From NCBI RefSeq assembly GCF_004359515.1, contig NZ_SCWD01000002.1, positions 248,001 to 312,000 of the forward strand: DNA of 64,000 nt. The letters are read 5' to 3'. The stretch's first letter is position 1. Every line of letters starts with the position of its first letter. This document shows positions 1 through 7,981 of this stretch, piece after piece. The DNA comes from Macrococcus carouselicus. Lineage in GTDB: Bacteria > Bacillota > Bacilli > Staphylococcales > Staphylococcaceae. The notes beneath the pieces are model-generated. The model had not been told where the DNA came from. It saw only the letters and a list, made by a program, of their open reading frames with translations, and did not search any database. The translations under genes were made by a program, and so were the position numbers.

Positions 1-761
1 TCGGCAGATACTATGCCGTCATCGGTCACACTGGATCGGGTAAATCCACATTGATTCAGCATCTTAACGGCCTGCTGAAGCCAACTGAGGGTGCTATCCA
101 GTTTGATGACTTAGCCATTACCCCTAAGACGAAGAACAAATATCTGGCCCCGCTCAGACGTCGTGTGGGCGTAGTCTTTCAGTTCGCGGAGCAGCAGCTC
201 TTTGAGGAGACGGTGCTGAAGGACATCATCTTCGGTCCGCTTAACTACGGTGTAGAGGAAGAAGTAGCGACAGACAGGGCTTATCAATTGATGACACTCC
301 TTGATCTGGATCAGTCGCTGCTCGACCGTTCACCTTTTGATCTGTCAGGCGGCCAGATGCGACGTGTGGCCATTGCCGGCGTCCTCGCTATGGAGCCGGA
401 GATACTGGTCCTGGACGAACCGACAGCAGGTCTCGATCCGAAAGGACAGCAGGAGATCATGGCGCTGTTCGATCAGATTCACCGGGAGACGGGTATGACC
501 ATTATCCTCGTGACCCACCAGATGGACCAGGCGGCACGTGCCGACAATATCAAAGTGCTGCATCAGGGCACCATAGTCCTTGAAGGGACACCGGAGGACA
601 TCTTCAGACAGGACCTGAGTCCCTATGACCTGCTGCCGCCGAAAGTCGTGCAGCTGCAGCGCGCGGTGGAGGAGAAGCACGGTATTCAGTTCCCATCACT
701 CGCACTGACAGCGGAACAGTTCGCCGCTATGTATAAGGACTGGAGGGCTCACCATGCTTGA
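1..761 (+). CDS. ecfA2: Energy-coupling factor transporter ATPase EcfA2, 5' end cut by window
   Basis: One of the two ATPases of the ECF vitamin transporter module, which powers uptake through EcfT and exchangeable substrate-binding S proteins at the membrane. The frame is open from base 3, so the start lies upstream. Visible motifs in order: Walker A GHTGSGKST (bases 24-50), Q-loop region VFQFAEQQLF, signature LSGGQMRR, Walker B ILVLDEP and H-loop VTHQ. It overlaps ecfT by 8 bp. The usual order ecfA1-ecfA2-ecfT-truA makes this copy EcfA2 rather than EcfA1; that choice rests on position. Confidence 0.93.
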   Translation, partial: GRYYAVIGHTGSGKSTLIQHLNGLLKPTEGAIQFDDLAITPKTKNKYLAPLRRRVGVVFQFAEQQLFEETVLKDIIFGPLNYGVEEEVATDRAYQLMTLLDLDQSLLDRSPFDLSGGQMRRVAIAGVLAMEPEILVLDEPTAGLDPKGQQEIMALFDQIHRETGMTIILVTHQMDQAARADNIKVLHQGTIVLEGTPEDIFRQDLSPYDLLPPKVVQLQRAVEEKHGIQFPSLALTAEQFAAMYKDWRAHHA

Positions 762-1551
762 TAAGATGGTCCTCGGGCGTTACGTCCCCCTCGATTCCTT
801 TGTCCATCACCTGGACCCGCGCATGAAGCTGATCTTCGTCTTTCTGATGACGATTGTCATCTTCTTTGCGAATAATGTTATCACCTATCTCCTGCTGATT
901 GCCGTCATCCTGATTGCGCTCTATGCCTCAGAACTCAGATTATCGTTTCTGATCGGTGGCCTGAAGCCGATCCTGCTGCTGCTCGTCTTCACGTTCTTCA
1001 TGCATATCTTCTGGACGAAAGGCGGCGGGACAGTATTCAGATTGGGCTTTCTTACAGTAGACCGTAACGGTGTGGAGCAGGGGATATTCATCACGCTGCG
1101 ATTTGTCTTGATCATCTTCCTGACGACCATCATGACCTTGACGACAAGTCCGATCTCGCTCACGGATGCGATGGAGACCTTGTTCAGACCGCTCAGAAAG
1201 CTCAAAATCCCTGTGCATGAACTCGCGCTCATGATGTCCATCGCCCTCAGATTCATTCCGACATTGATGGACGAGACGCAGAAGGTCATGCGCGCACAGA
1301 TGTCCCGCGGCTCCGATATGACGACAGGGAGCGCGATCAAGCGCCTGAAGGCCATCGTGCCGCTCCTTGTCCCGCTCTTTGTCTCGGCATTCAAACGCGC
1401 TGAGGACCTGGCTGTCGCCATGGAAGTCCGCGGCTACCGAGGCGATATCAACCGAACGAAATACCGCCGGCTGAACTGGCGTCTGACCGATACACTGACC
1501 TTACTCACCATTATACCGATTACATTACTCATCCTGTATTATAGAAACTAG
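754..1551 (+). CDS. ecfT: Energy-coupling factor transporter transmembrane protein EcfT
   Basis: Membrane scaffold (265 aa) that couples the EcfA ATPases to vitamin-binding S components. Several hydrophobic helices are visible in the first half. The C-terminal cytoplasmic part has the two Arg-Gly coupling motifs expected for EcfT (MSRGSDM and VRGYRGD), which dock into the ATPase grooves. The start ATG lies inside the end of ecfA2, which indicates translational coupling. truA follows after 9 bp, as in other Firmicutes. Confidence 0.93.
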   Translation: MLDKMVLGRYVPLDSFVHHLDPRMKLIFVFLMTIVIFFANNVITYLLLIAVILIALYASELRLSFLIGGLKPILLLLVFTFFMHIFWTKGGGTVFRLGFLTVDRNGVEQGIFITLRFVLIIFLTTIMTLTTSPISLTDAMETLFRPLRKLKIPVHELALMMSIALRFIPTLMDETQKVMRAQMSRGSDMTTGSAIKRLKAIVPLLVPLFVSAFKRAEDLAVAMEVRGYRGDINRTKYRRLNWRLTDTLTLLTIIPITLLILYYRN

Positions 1552-1560
1552 AGGTGACCG

Positions 1561-2385
1561 ATGCGAATTTTACTACAACTCACTTATAACGGTGCGAACT
1601 TCCAGGGCTTTCAGATCCAGAACGAAGGCCGCACCGTCCAGTACGAACTGGAACGCATACTGAAGCGCATGCATAGAGACTTTGTGCGTATTCACCCATC
1701 ATCCCGGACGGATAAAGGCGTGCATGCCCTCTGCCAGTATGTCCATTTCGACACACATCTGAACCTGACAGCTGACAAATGGCAGCATGCCTTCAACTCA
1801 GCACTGCCAGATGACATCTACGTTACAGCAGTCAGACAGATTCCTGAAGACTTCCACAGCCGCTATCATTGTATCGGCAAGGCCTACCGCTACAAGATCT
1901 ACCAGGCACCTTACCGCGACGTCATGAAGACGGGTATCGAGACCTACTATCCGCATGACCTGAATCTTGAACTGATGAACGAAGCGGCACAAGCCTTCCT
2001 CGGCACACACGACTTTACATCCTTCTGCTCAGCGAAGACGGAGATTGAGAACAAGGAACGCACTATCTACAGCTTTCAGGTCGATAAGACAAAAGACGGC
2101 TACGACTTCCACGTCATCGGCTCAGGCTTCCTCTACAACATGGTCAGAATCATGGTGCAGCACCTGATGGATATCGGCCAGGGCAAGAAGAACGCAGCAG
2201 ACATTCCGGCCATCATCGCAGCCCGTGACCGAACAGCTGCAGGCAAGACCGCACCGGCCGAAGGACTCTACCTCGAGAAGATTTATCTGACAGTAGAAGA
2301 ACTCGCTCAGGACATCCCACCAGGCACGAAAATAATCACTAAAAATAACCGTAAAGCATTGACAACAGACCCCGGAATGTTATAA
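1561..2385 (+). CDS. truA: tRNA pseudouridine(38-40) synthase TruA
   Basis: Isomerises uridines 38-40 in the anticodon arm of tRNAs to pseudouridine. The protein is 274 aa, slightly longer than many homologues. The catalytic motif SSRTDKGVHA places the nucleophilic Asp at residue 51. The tail (about the last 20 residues, ending TTDPGML) is basic and probably dispensable. The gene is preceded by GAGGTGA and lies in the ecf-truA-rplM-rpsI block. The promoter of the following ribosomal operon overlaps its last codons. Confidence 0.95.
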   Translation: MRILLQLTYNGANFQGFQIQNEGRTVQYELERILKRMHRDFVRIHPSSRTDKGVHALCQYVHFDTHLNLTADKWQHAFNSALPDDIYVTAVRQIPEDFHSRYHCIGKAYRYKIYQAPYRDVMKTGIETYYPHDLNLELMNEAAQAFLGTHDFTSFCSAKTEIENKERTIYSFQVDKTKDGYDFHVIGSGFLYNMVRIMVQHLMDIGQGKKNAADIPAIIAARDRTAAGKTAPAEGLYLEKIYLTVEELAQDIPPGTKIITKNNRKALTTDPGML

Positions 2386-2386
2386 G
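2359..2386 (+). promoter_or_regulatory. Probable promoter of rplM-rpsI
   Basis: TTGACA at 2359-2364 and TATAAG at 2381-2386, with 16 bp between them, at the very end of truA. It would start a leader of about 110 nt before rplM. Confidence 0.6.
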
Positions 2387-2399
2387 ATAAACAACGGTA

Positions 2400-2490
2400 T
2401 TGTTTAATATCAGCCACTACAATAAGCCCCGGAAACTTATTGTGTTACAGATATATAGACAGAATTCAGAGGGAACTTTTTTTATTTTAG
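2400..2490 (+). ncRNA. Probable L13-type ribosomal leader RNA
   Basis: The 5' untranslated region of rplM contains the perfect stem ACAATAAG (2419-2426) with CTTATTGT (2436-2443) around a GC-rich loop, followed by a U-rich stretch just before the Shine-Dalgarno sequence. Firmicutes often carry an autoregulatory L13 leader here. I recognise it by position and hairpin only and did not match a covariance model. Confidence 0.45.
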
Positions 2491-2502
2491 GAGGAAAAAC
2501 AC

Positions 2503-2940
2503 ATGCGTCAAACATTCATGGCAAACGAATCAAACATCGAACGCAAATGGTACGTTGTTGATGCAGAAGGACAGACTTTAGGTCGTCTTTCTTCAGAAGT
2601 AGCATCTATCTTACGCGGTAAACACAAGGCAACTTATACACCACACGTTGACTGTGGCGATCACGTCATCATCATCAATGCAGAAAAAATCTACTTATCA
2701 GGTAACAAACCAGCAGACAAAGTATACTACCGTCACTCATTACACCCAGGTGGTTTAAAATCAATCACTGCTGGCGAATTACGTGAGAAAAACCCAGTAC
2801 GTTTACTTGAAACATCAATCAAAGGCATGTTACCAAAAGGTTCACTCGGCGATAAAATGGGTAAAAAATTACACGTTTATGCTGGACCAGAACACAAAAA
2901 CCAAGCACAACAACCTGTAAACTACGAGTTACGTGGTTAA
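2503..2940 (+). CDS. rplM: 50S ribosomal protein L13
   Basis: Large-subunit protein of 145 aa, the family's normal length. The N-terminus [20 protein letters not shown] and the motifs [14 protein letters not shown] and [15 protein letters not shown] are typical of L13. AGGAGG stands 6 bp before the ATG. Codon use is strongly biased toward a few codons, as expected for a highly expressed gene. rpsI follows 19 bp downstream in the same operon. Confidence 0.98.
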   Translation: MRQTFMANESNIERKWYVVDAEGQTLGRLSSEVASILRGKHKATYTPHVDCGDHVIIINAEKIYLSGNKPADKVYYRHSLHPGGLKSITAGELREKNPVRLLETSIKGMLPKGSLGDKMGKKLHVYAGPEHKNQAQQPVNYELRG

Positions 2941-2959
2941 TTAAGAGGAGGACAATACA

Positions 2960-3352
2960 TTGGCACAAGTTGAATACCAAGGCACAGGCCGTCGTAAACA
3001 TTCAGTAGCGCGTGTACGTTTAGTACCGGGCGAAGGTAACATCACTATCAACAAACGTGACGTACGTGAGTACTTACCATTTGAATCATTAATCTTAGAC
3101 TTAAACCAACCATTCGATATCACTGAAACTAAAGGCAACTACGACGTATTAGTCAACGTACGTGGCGGCGGTTTCACAGGACAAGCACAAGCAATCCGTC
3201 ACGGCATCGCACGTGCGTTGCTTGAAGCAGACCCAGAATACCGTGGTGCGTTAAAACGCGAGGGCATGTTAACTCGTGACCCACGTATGAAAGAACGTAA
3301 AAAACCAGGTCTTAAAGGCGCTCGTCGTTCACCACAGTTCTCAAAACGTTAA
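2960..3352 (+). CDS. rpsI: 30S ribosomal protein S9
   Basis: Small-subunit protein of 130 aa whose basic C-terminal tail ends PQFSKR and reaches the ribosomal P site. The start is TTG at 2960, 9 bp after GAGGAGG; no ATG fits the known N-terminus ([18 protein letters not shown]). The last codons are the 5' part of a 110-bp sequence repeated at 13058, so this gene end is the attachment site of the island that follows. The open frame is kept intact by the insertion. Confidence 0.97.
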   Translation: MAQVEYQGTGRRKHSVARVRLVPGEGNITINKRDVREYLPFESLILDLNQPFDITETKGNYDVLVNVRGGGFTGQAQAIRHGIARALLEADPEYRGALKREGMLTRDPRMKERKKPGLKGARRSPQFSKR

Positions 3353-3445
3353 TGCTGGAATTGTTGCAAACTTGTTTGCTTACAAGTCCAGTACGCAAAC
3401 TGGCGTAGACAGTTTGTGTTCCATTGAATATACGTTTACAGCACT
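3336..3445 (+). repeat. Left direct repeat (attL-like) at rpsI 3' end
   Basis: Matches 13058-13167 at 107 of 110 positions; the first 52 bases (3336-3387) are identical. It begins inside the last rpsI codons. Downstream of the stop it contains two dyads: GCAAAC-TT-GTTTGC, and a 10-bp stem around 3394-3420 (ACGCAAACTG with CAGTTTGTGT, one G-T pair). Confidence 0.9.
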
Positions 3446-3714
3446 CTTTGGATTATTCCACGGAGTGCTTTTTTGTTTTTTTATAGAGGTATTTAGATAC
3501 CATTTAGTTACCCCAAAGGGTACTTTTTTGTTTGGAAATTATGGAATATTCAATTTCATGAAACTGTATGACACTCTATGAAAGAACTCGATTTTTCTCT
3601 GGGATTCATACATTCGTAAACATATTAGTCCTTACAACGATTTGCTAGTATCATTTACCCCTGATATAATTATGAAAGTTTGTGTACTTTATAAATGATA
3701 AAGGGATGTTATTT
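3353..3714. other. Non-coding stretch at island left end
   Basis: Holds the rest of the left repeat, the rpsI terminator and about 230 bp of AT-rich DNA. TATAAT at 3664-3669 is a possible -10 for the GrpB gene. An open frame at 3372-3581 crosses the repeat and terminator and is not credible as a gene. Confidence 0.6.
3440..3476 (+). terminator. Rho-independent terminator after rpsI
   Basis: GCACTC (3441-3446) pairs with GAGTGC (3463-3468), with extra TGGA/TCCA pairing inside, followed by a T run. A diverged version follows the right repeat at 13163. Confidence 0.8.
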
Positions 3715-4227
3715 ATGAAAGTCAGATTAACAAGTTATGATGATAATTGGAAAAATTCTTTTGAAGATGAGTGTAAGATAATGAGAGAGATCTTTGAGAA
3801 TGAGATTGTTCGATTTGAACATTTTGGGAGTACATCAGTACCAGGTATGAAAGCTAAGCCTGTTGTAGATATGATGATACTAGTAAAAGATATTAATGAG
3901 ATAGATAAATTTAACTCTAAATTAGAAATGTTAGGATACGATGTAGCAGGTGAGTGGGGCATCACGGGTAGGAGGTTACTCCGAAAAGGTGGAGAGAACA
4001 GAACACATCACATTCATATTTATCAATTTGATCATACTTCAATATACCGTCATCTGGTTGTTAGAGATTACTTGTTAGAACACCCTGAAGAAGTAAAGTC
4101 CTATAGTGAGTTTAAGGAGATTTTAGCTAGTAAATATGATGAAACAAGAGAATACAGTAAAGCAAAAAAAGAATTTGTTTCTAAACTAGAACAAAAAGCA
4201 ATTAAATATTACAGGAATAATAACTAG
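3715..4227 (+). CDS. GrpB family protein (nucleotidyltransferase-like)
   Basis: Member of the GrpB/UPF0157 family, which has a nucleotidyltransferase-like fold and no settled function. The motif HFGSTSVPGMKAKPVVDMM matches the family's GS-x8-K-x3-D core. I chose ATG 3715 (170 aa) because AAAGGG lies 9 bp before it; a GTG at 3682 has no ribosome site. First gene of the island; codon use is AT-rich like the rest of it. Confidence 0.85.
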   Translation: MKVRLTSYDDNWKNSFEDECKIMREIFENEIVRFEHFGSTSVPGMKAKPVVDMMILVKDINEIDKFNSKLEMLGYDVAGEWGITGRRLLRKGGENRTHHIHIYQFDHTSIYRHLVVRDYLLEHPEEVKSYSEFKEILASKYDETREYSKAKKEFVSKLEQKAIKYYRNNN

Positions 4228-4378
4228 TATAAAGTTCGCTAGTTTAGTTTTTTAGAGTAATATAACTGAAAATTCTATATAATTAACATAACTAGTGATG
4301 CTGAGCTACAATGTTATGAAAATAAAGTCAAAAGATGAATTAATAAGAATAATTAATGAATTATAAGGGGGGATGATT

Positions 4379-5236
4379 ATGAAGAAAATTGGATTGATTT
4401 CCGATATCCATGGTAATACCACTGCTGCGGAAGAAGTTATTAAAGATGCTAAGAATCAAGGCGTAGATGAGTTCTGGTTTTTAGGTGATCTTTTTATGCC
4501 GGGGGCAGGTAGAAGTGACTTATTGGAATTATTGCTTCAAAATAATACAACAACTTTTGTTAAGGGGAACTGGGATGGTTGTTTTACAAGTGTGATTGAA
4601 GAATACTATACCATTAACTATGACGATCCGGAAGAGATCTTTATTTTCAAATTGGTGAAGTATGTGATGACAGATTTATCTGAAGAACAAATTCAGTTTA
4701 TGTTTGATATACCGATGACGATTGAAAAAGAAATCTATGGCGTGAAGTTTCATCTATCACACAATCTGCCGAATAAGTTTGGTGGTGGTGATTTAGTTGT
4801 ACAAAGTGCTGGTGAGAACTTTGCGAGGATGTTTGAACATACAGATGCCAAGGTAGCGATTTATGGACATATTCATGAACCAGTATTGAGGCAGGTTGCT
4901 ATGGGAGATGATAGAAGAGTCATCAATCCAGGTGCAGTTTCAACGACAATGGGCAAACATTCTAATTATGCTATTCTGAAAGTTGAAGAAAACGGCTCAT
5001 GGTCAGTTGAATATAGATATATCATTCATAGTCATGAAAAAACATTAAAGGATTCAAGAAATAAACAGTTACCTTATTATGATCTATATGAAGATACGAT
5101 GTTGAACCATGTGCACCATACACATAACGTAGAAGGTATTCATGAAAACAATGTGAAGTATCAATACGGAGAACGAGTAAGAGAATGGTTGGAAGATGAA
5201 GAAATGAAGAAAATATTTAAAAAGTATAGAAAATAA
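4379..5236 (+). CDS. Calcineurin-like metallophosphoesterase family protein
   Basis: Predicted metal-dependent phosphoesterase (285 aa). The metal-binding series is present: SDIHGN (D-x-H) near residue 8, LGDL, KGNWDG and GHIHEP. This arrangement is that of the YfcE/MJ0936-like and PrpE-like phosphodiesterase group; substrate unknown. The start at ATG 4379 is preferred over 4373 because AAGGGGGG ends 6 bp before it. The C-terminal 70 residues extend beyond the usual fold and are charged and histidine-rich (NHVHHTHNVEG). Confidence 0.85.
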   Translation: MKKIGLISDIHGNTTAAEEVIKDAKNQGVDEFWFLGDLFMPGAGRSDLLELLLQNNTTTFVKGNWDGCFTSVIEEYYTINYDDPEEIFIFKLVKYVMTDLSEEQIQFMFDIPMTIEKEIYGVKFHLSHNLPNKFGGGDLVVQSAGENFARMFEHTDAKVAIYGHIHEPVLRQVAMGDDRRVINPGAVSTTMGKHSNYAILKVEENGSWSVEYRYIIHSHEKTLKDSRNKQLPYYDLYEDTMLNHVHHTHNVEGIHENNVKYQYGERVREWLEDEEMKKIFKKYRK

Positions 5237-5327
5237 AAATATATTAATAGTAAAAGTGAAAATTGATTTATTAACAGAAAGAGAAACAATTATTTAAACG
5301 TTAGAGTATGAAAGTGAAAGAGATAAT

Positions 5328-5771
5328 ATGATTATTAGAGAAATGAATAATGACGATATAAAAAATGTATCAGTCTTACTAAACGATTATCGAATGTTTT
5401 ACCATAAACCTAATGAACTTGATAAGTGTGAGATTTTTTTAAAAGAACGTATTGATAATAAGGAGTCACAGGTATTTATAGCGGAGTTAAACGAAGAAAT
5501 CATAGGATTTGTACAAATATACTCTATATTCTCAACAGTCAGTCTACAACGTGCCTATATACTTAATGATTTATTTGTAAGCGAAAATGCTCGAAAAACT
5601 GGTGCAGGTAAGAAATTAATAGAAAAGGCTTTTGAGTTTGCTGAAGAAAACGCTGCCAGATATATTTGTTTGGAAACAGGGAAAGATAATGAAAAAGCAC
5701 AGAGATTGTATGAGAAAATGGGAATGAGTATCGATGATATGGTCTATCATTACTCAAAGACAATTAATTAG
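5328..5771 (+). CDS. GNAT family N-acetyltransferase
   Basis: Acetyl-CoA-dependent acetyltransferase of 147 aa. Motif A is visible as LNDLFVSENARKTGAGKKLIEKA (shown here as two parts: LNDLFVSENAR and KTGAGKKLIEKA), with the pyrophosphate-binding R/K-x-x-G-x-G run, and motif B as NEKAQRLYEKMGM. The substrate is unknown; an antibiotic or small amine is possible. It lies 8 bp before the truncated HAD gene, so the two were probably one operon before the IS arrived. The ribosome site is weak (GAAAGAG). Confidence 0.85.
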   Translation: MIIREMNNDDIKNVSVLLNDYRMFYHKPNELDKCEIFLKERIDNKESQVFIAELNEEIIGFVQIYSIFSTVSLQRAYILNDLFVSENARKTGAGKKLIEKAFEFAEENAARYICLETGKDNEKAQRLYEKMGMSIDDMVYHYSKTIN

Positions 5772-5779
5772 GTGATTAC

Positions 5780-5920
5780 ATGATAGAATCTGTATTATTC
5801 GATTTAGATGGCACCATTTTAGATAGAGAAAAATCATTAGAAAAATTTATCGAACTCCAGTACCAAAACTTAGTGGCACACCAATATGATATAGATTTTA
5901 ATCAATATAAAAATCGATTT
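5780..5920 (+). pseudogene. HAD-superfamily hydrolase, truncated by IS
   Basis: The 47 surviving codons start MIESVLFDLDGTILDREKS, the HAD motif I with its nucleophilic Asp (DLDGT). The frame then runs into the left end of the IS element at 5921. The remainder of the gene is not found beyond the right IS end, so sequence was lost, not just interrupted. AGGTGA precedes the ATG. Confidence 0.8.
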
Positions 5921-5927
5921 TGGTCTG

Positions 5928-6749
5928 TCAACATAATATTGGACAGTTTTTATAGAATATTTCTTTATATTCTTTTGGTGTTAGATCATTCAATGCACCG
6001 TGCGGTCTGATATTGTTGTACCAGTTCACATAATCAAAAAGTTCAATATTCAAATGATTGAGAGAAAGAAAATGAAATTGATTAATAAATTCGGTCTTCA
6101 TCGCTTTAAAGGTTGCTTCAGCGACCGCATTATCATACGGACACCCTTTCATACTCAACGATCTCTGAATACCGAAGGTATCAAGCACTTCATCTATGAG
6201 ATGATTATCAAACTCTTTTCCCCGGTCGGTATGAAACATCTGTACTTCTCTCAGATTATGTCTGATGGTGCTGAGAGCTGCTGAAACGAGATGACTGTCT
6301 TTGCGGGGTCCTGCACTGTAACCAACAATTTCACGGTTAAAGAGATCGATAAACAGACATATATAATGCCATTTTCCAGCCACCTTTACATATGTCAGAT
6401 CACTCACCAGCACTTCCATCGGTCTTTCTCTATAGAATGCTCTACCCAGACCATTGGTGATATCACGTTCGTTTGGTCGAGCCGGAAAGGCCCTGTAACG
6501 CTGGGATGTATAGGTGGAGACAAGATTCTGTTTTTTCATGATGCGGCCAATCCTTCTCCTGGAAACCTTAATTCCCAGTTTATCTAGATGGATCTTGATT
6601 CTTCTCGTGCCAAAACAACGCCGGTTTGTATTGAAAATCTGAACGACCTTCTCAGTGACATCTCCATCGTGATGATTTTTTCCTGTGTCATTCAGTTTAT
6701 TCGCTTCATAATAGTAGGTGCTTCTGGGAATCTGCAGGACTTTACACAT
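5928..6749 (-). CDS. IS3-family transposase OrfB (DDE catalytic domain)
   Basis: Catalytic subunit, 273 aa from the ATG at 6749. The rve-type DDE residues are all present: D117 (VSDLTYV), D175 (HTDRGKEF) and E211 (AVAEATFK), the usual 35-residue D-to-E spacing. The N-terminal HTH_21-like part (CKVLQIPRSTYYYEA) is typical. The frame is open upstream of this ATG and is -1 relative to orfA, so the active product is probably an OrfAB fusion made by frameshifting. The element looks intact and may be active. Confidence 0.93.
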   Translation of the reverse strand: MCKVLQIPRSTYYYEANKLNDTGKNHHDGDVTEKVVQIFNTNRRCFGTRRIKIHLDKLGIKVSRRRIGRIMKKQNLVSTYTSQRYRAFPARPNERDITNGLGRAFYRERPMEVLVSDLTYVKVAGKWHYICLFIDLFNREIVGYSAGPRKDSHLVSAALSTIRHNLREVQMFHTDRGKEFDNHLIDEVLDTFGIQRSLSMKGCPYDNAVAEATFKAMKTEFINQFHFLSLNHLNIELFDYVNWYNNIRPHGALNDLTPKEYKEIFYKNCPILC

Positions 6750-6790
6750 TGCTGATACTGAATATTTCTCGGCATTCTCACGAATGACGG

Positions 6791-7072
6791 CTATCTTCGT
6801 CCCATGATCAGCGCTGCTTGCTTTAAAATGTCATTCTCTATCTTCAGCTGCTGATTCTCTTTACGTAATCTTTTCATTTCCTTCTCTTCATCGCTCATAT
6901 TGTCATTGTGCAGAAATGATCCTGTGGACTGATGTTGTTTGATCCATTTCTCTAATGCCGAAGGCGTCAGGTCATATGCACGTACAATTTCATTTCTAGG
7001 TTTACCGTTCTCATAAAGTTTGACCATCTGTAGTTTAAACTCAGGACTGAAACTTCTTCTTTCTCGTGACAT
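6791..7072 (-). CDS. IS3-family transposase OrfA (helix-turn-helix)
   Basis: DNA-binding subunit, 93 aa: an HTH_Tnp_1 domain (FSPEFKLQMVKLYENGK ... YDLTPSALEKWIKQH) followed by a leucine-zipper-like coiled coil (EKEMKRLRKENQQLKIEND). Near the end the coding strand reads T TTA AAG (complement of 6821-6827), which fits the X-XXY-YYZ pattern for -1 slippage into orfB. That site is seen; its use is inferred. Confidence 0.9.
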   Translation of the reverse strand: MSRERRSFSPEFKLQMVKLYENGKPRNEIVRAYDLTPSALEKWIKQHQSTGSFLHNDNMSDEEKEMKRLRKENQQLKIENDILKQAALIMGRR

Positions 7073-7147
7073 AAATAAATCGCCTACTTTCTTAGATTAA
7101 CAATATCTATTCACATAGCAATTGTCCAACTAAGTGTAGACGATTCA

Positions 7148-7776
7148 ATATGTGGACATTTAGCACTATCATATTTAAAGTTATAGCCAAGATTTATAAT
7201 ATTTGTTTCATTAAGTGTGGTTTTGCGTGAATTATCAATATATAAACGTTTAGGCTTTGCTAATTTAAAGTGATATTCAACTACATCATGTTTAATTATT
7301 TTTTCAATCAATGGTAACTTTATAAGTCCTTGAAGTTCCACTTCCATATTTTGCATTTTAGTATCAAACTTATTTCCTACCATAAATGCATAAATAATTA
7401 AATCTTCAGGTGTTTTACTGTATGACATAATAGCAGAAGTAAGATTACCATTTGCTTCTTCTTTATATAAATTGTTATCAATTATAAACTGGAGTAAACC
7501 GTAGTCAAAATAGTACTTATCTTCATAATATACTTTAATTTTCTTTGTCCACTTAAATTGAATATATAGAAAGTAGAGAATAAGAATCCATGCTAGAATT
7601 CTGAAAATAGCATAATTGAGTGCAAAGGAAGAAAAGCCGGCAATCAATAAAATAATAAACAGCGAAATTTGAAGAAAGTCTATGAATTTATGATACGAGA
7701 GGAACAATGTATGTTCCTCAAGTATTGAAACTATAGGTTTTTCATTAGGCTTTAATAAATATAATAGCTTCTTCAT
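7148..7776 (-). pseudogene. Conjugative coupling protein (FtsK/SpoIIIE, TcpA-like), 3' part lost
   Basis: About 210 codons remain from ATG 7776: two hydrophobic helices near residues 38-75, then a soluble part ending INLGYNFKYDSAKCPHI. In FtsK/SpoIIIE-type coupling proteins of Tn916/ICE elements a phrase like this is followed directly by the Walker A motif; here the IS end begins instead, and the frame ends in IS-encoded residues. This suggests a gene cut just before its ATPase domain. The family call comes from reading this N-terminal pattern and is moderate in strength. Confidence 0.55.
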
Positions 7777-7958
7777 TTATAGAAAAACCTATTCTTGAAC
7801 TTTATAAATTCAGTCTTTAAGAAATAGTATGTTGTAATAAATAAAGATATAATCCATAGGGCAGTAACAAACAGGTTTTGATTAAACATATAAACTGCTA
7901 AATAGAAAAATAGTAAAGTGATAATGCAAGAGATAATGAATTTAATTTTTAAATGCAT
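7773..7958 (-). CDS. Small membrane protein upstream of coupling-protein remnant
   Basis: 61 aa from ATG 7958, chosen because AAAGGA stands 9 bp before it. Two predicted membrane helices (FIISCIITLLFFYLAVYMF and FVTALWIISLFITTYYFL) and a basic tail. Its stop overlaps the next start by 4 bp, so it is translationally coupled to the coupling-protein remnant. Small two-helix proteins of this kind occur just before the coupling gene in ICE transfer operons. I do not recognise the family. Confidence 0.6.
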   Translation of the reverse strand: MHLKIKFIISCIITLLFFYLAVYMFNQNLFVTALWIISLFITTYYFLKTEFIKFKNRFFYK

Positions 7959-7981
7959 TTCATCAATTCCTTTCATTAAAC

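Larger units (their letters stand above)
5921..7147 (-). mobile_element. IS3-family (IS150-like) insertion sequence
   Basis: About 1227 bp with two overlapping-phase reading frames on the minus strand. Ends aligned without gaps as TG...CA give 15 of 25 matches, including TTGGACA at positions 19-25 of both. No clear target duplication flanks it (TTT at left, ATA at right), and different broken genes stand on each side, which suggests recombination or deletion after insertion. The last 70 bp are repeated almost exactly at 44355-44425. End coordinates are my best fit and could shift by a few bases. Confidence 0.8.

Noticed and set aside
3372..3581. 69-codon open frame at the island left end
   Set aside because: It crosses the attachment repeat and the rpsI terminator and has no ribosome site; the sequence is explained by those features.
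5995..6590. Two plus-strand open frames inside the IS
   Set aside because: They are antisense to the clearly functional DDE transposase gene.
5915..7145. CGATT on both sides of the IS as a target duplication
   Set aside because: The same CGATTCAA follows the IS end in the solo copy at 44418-44425, so on the right side it belongs to the element.
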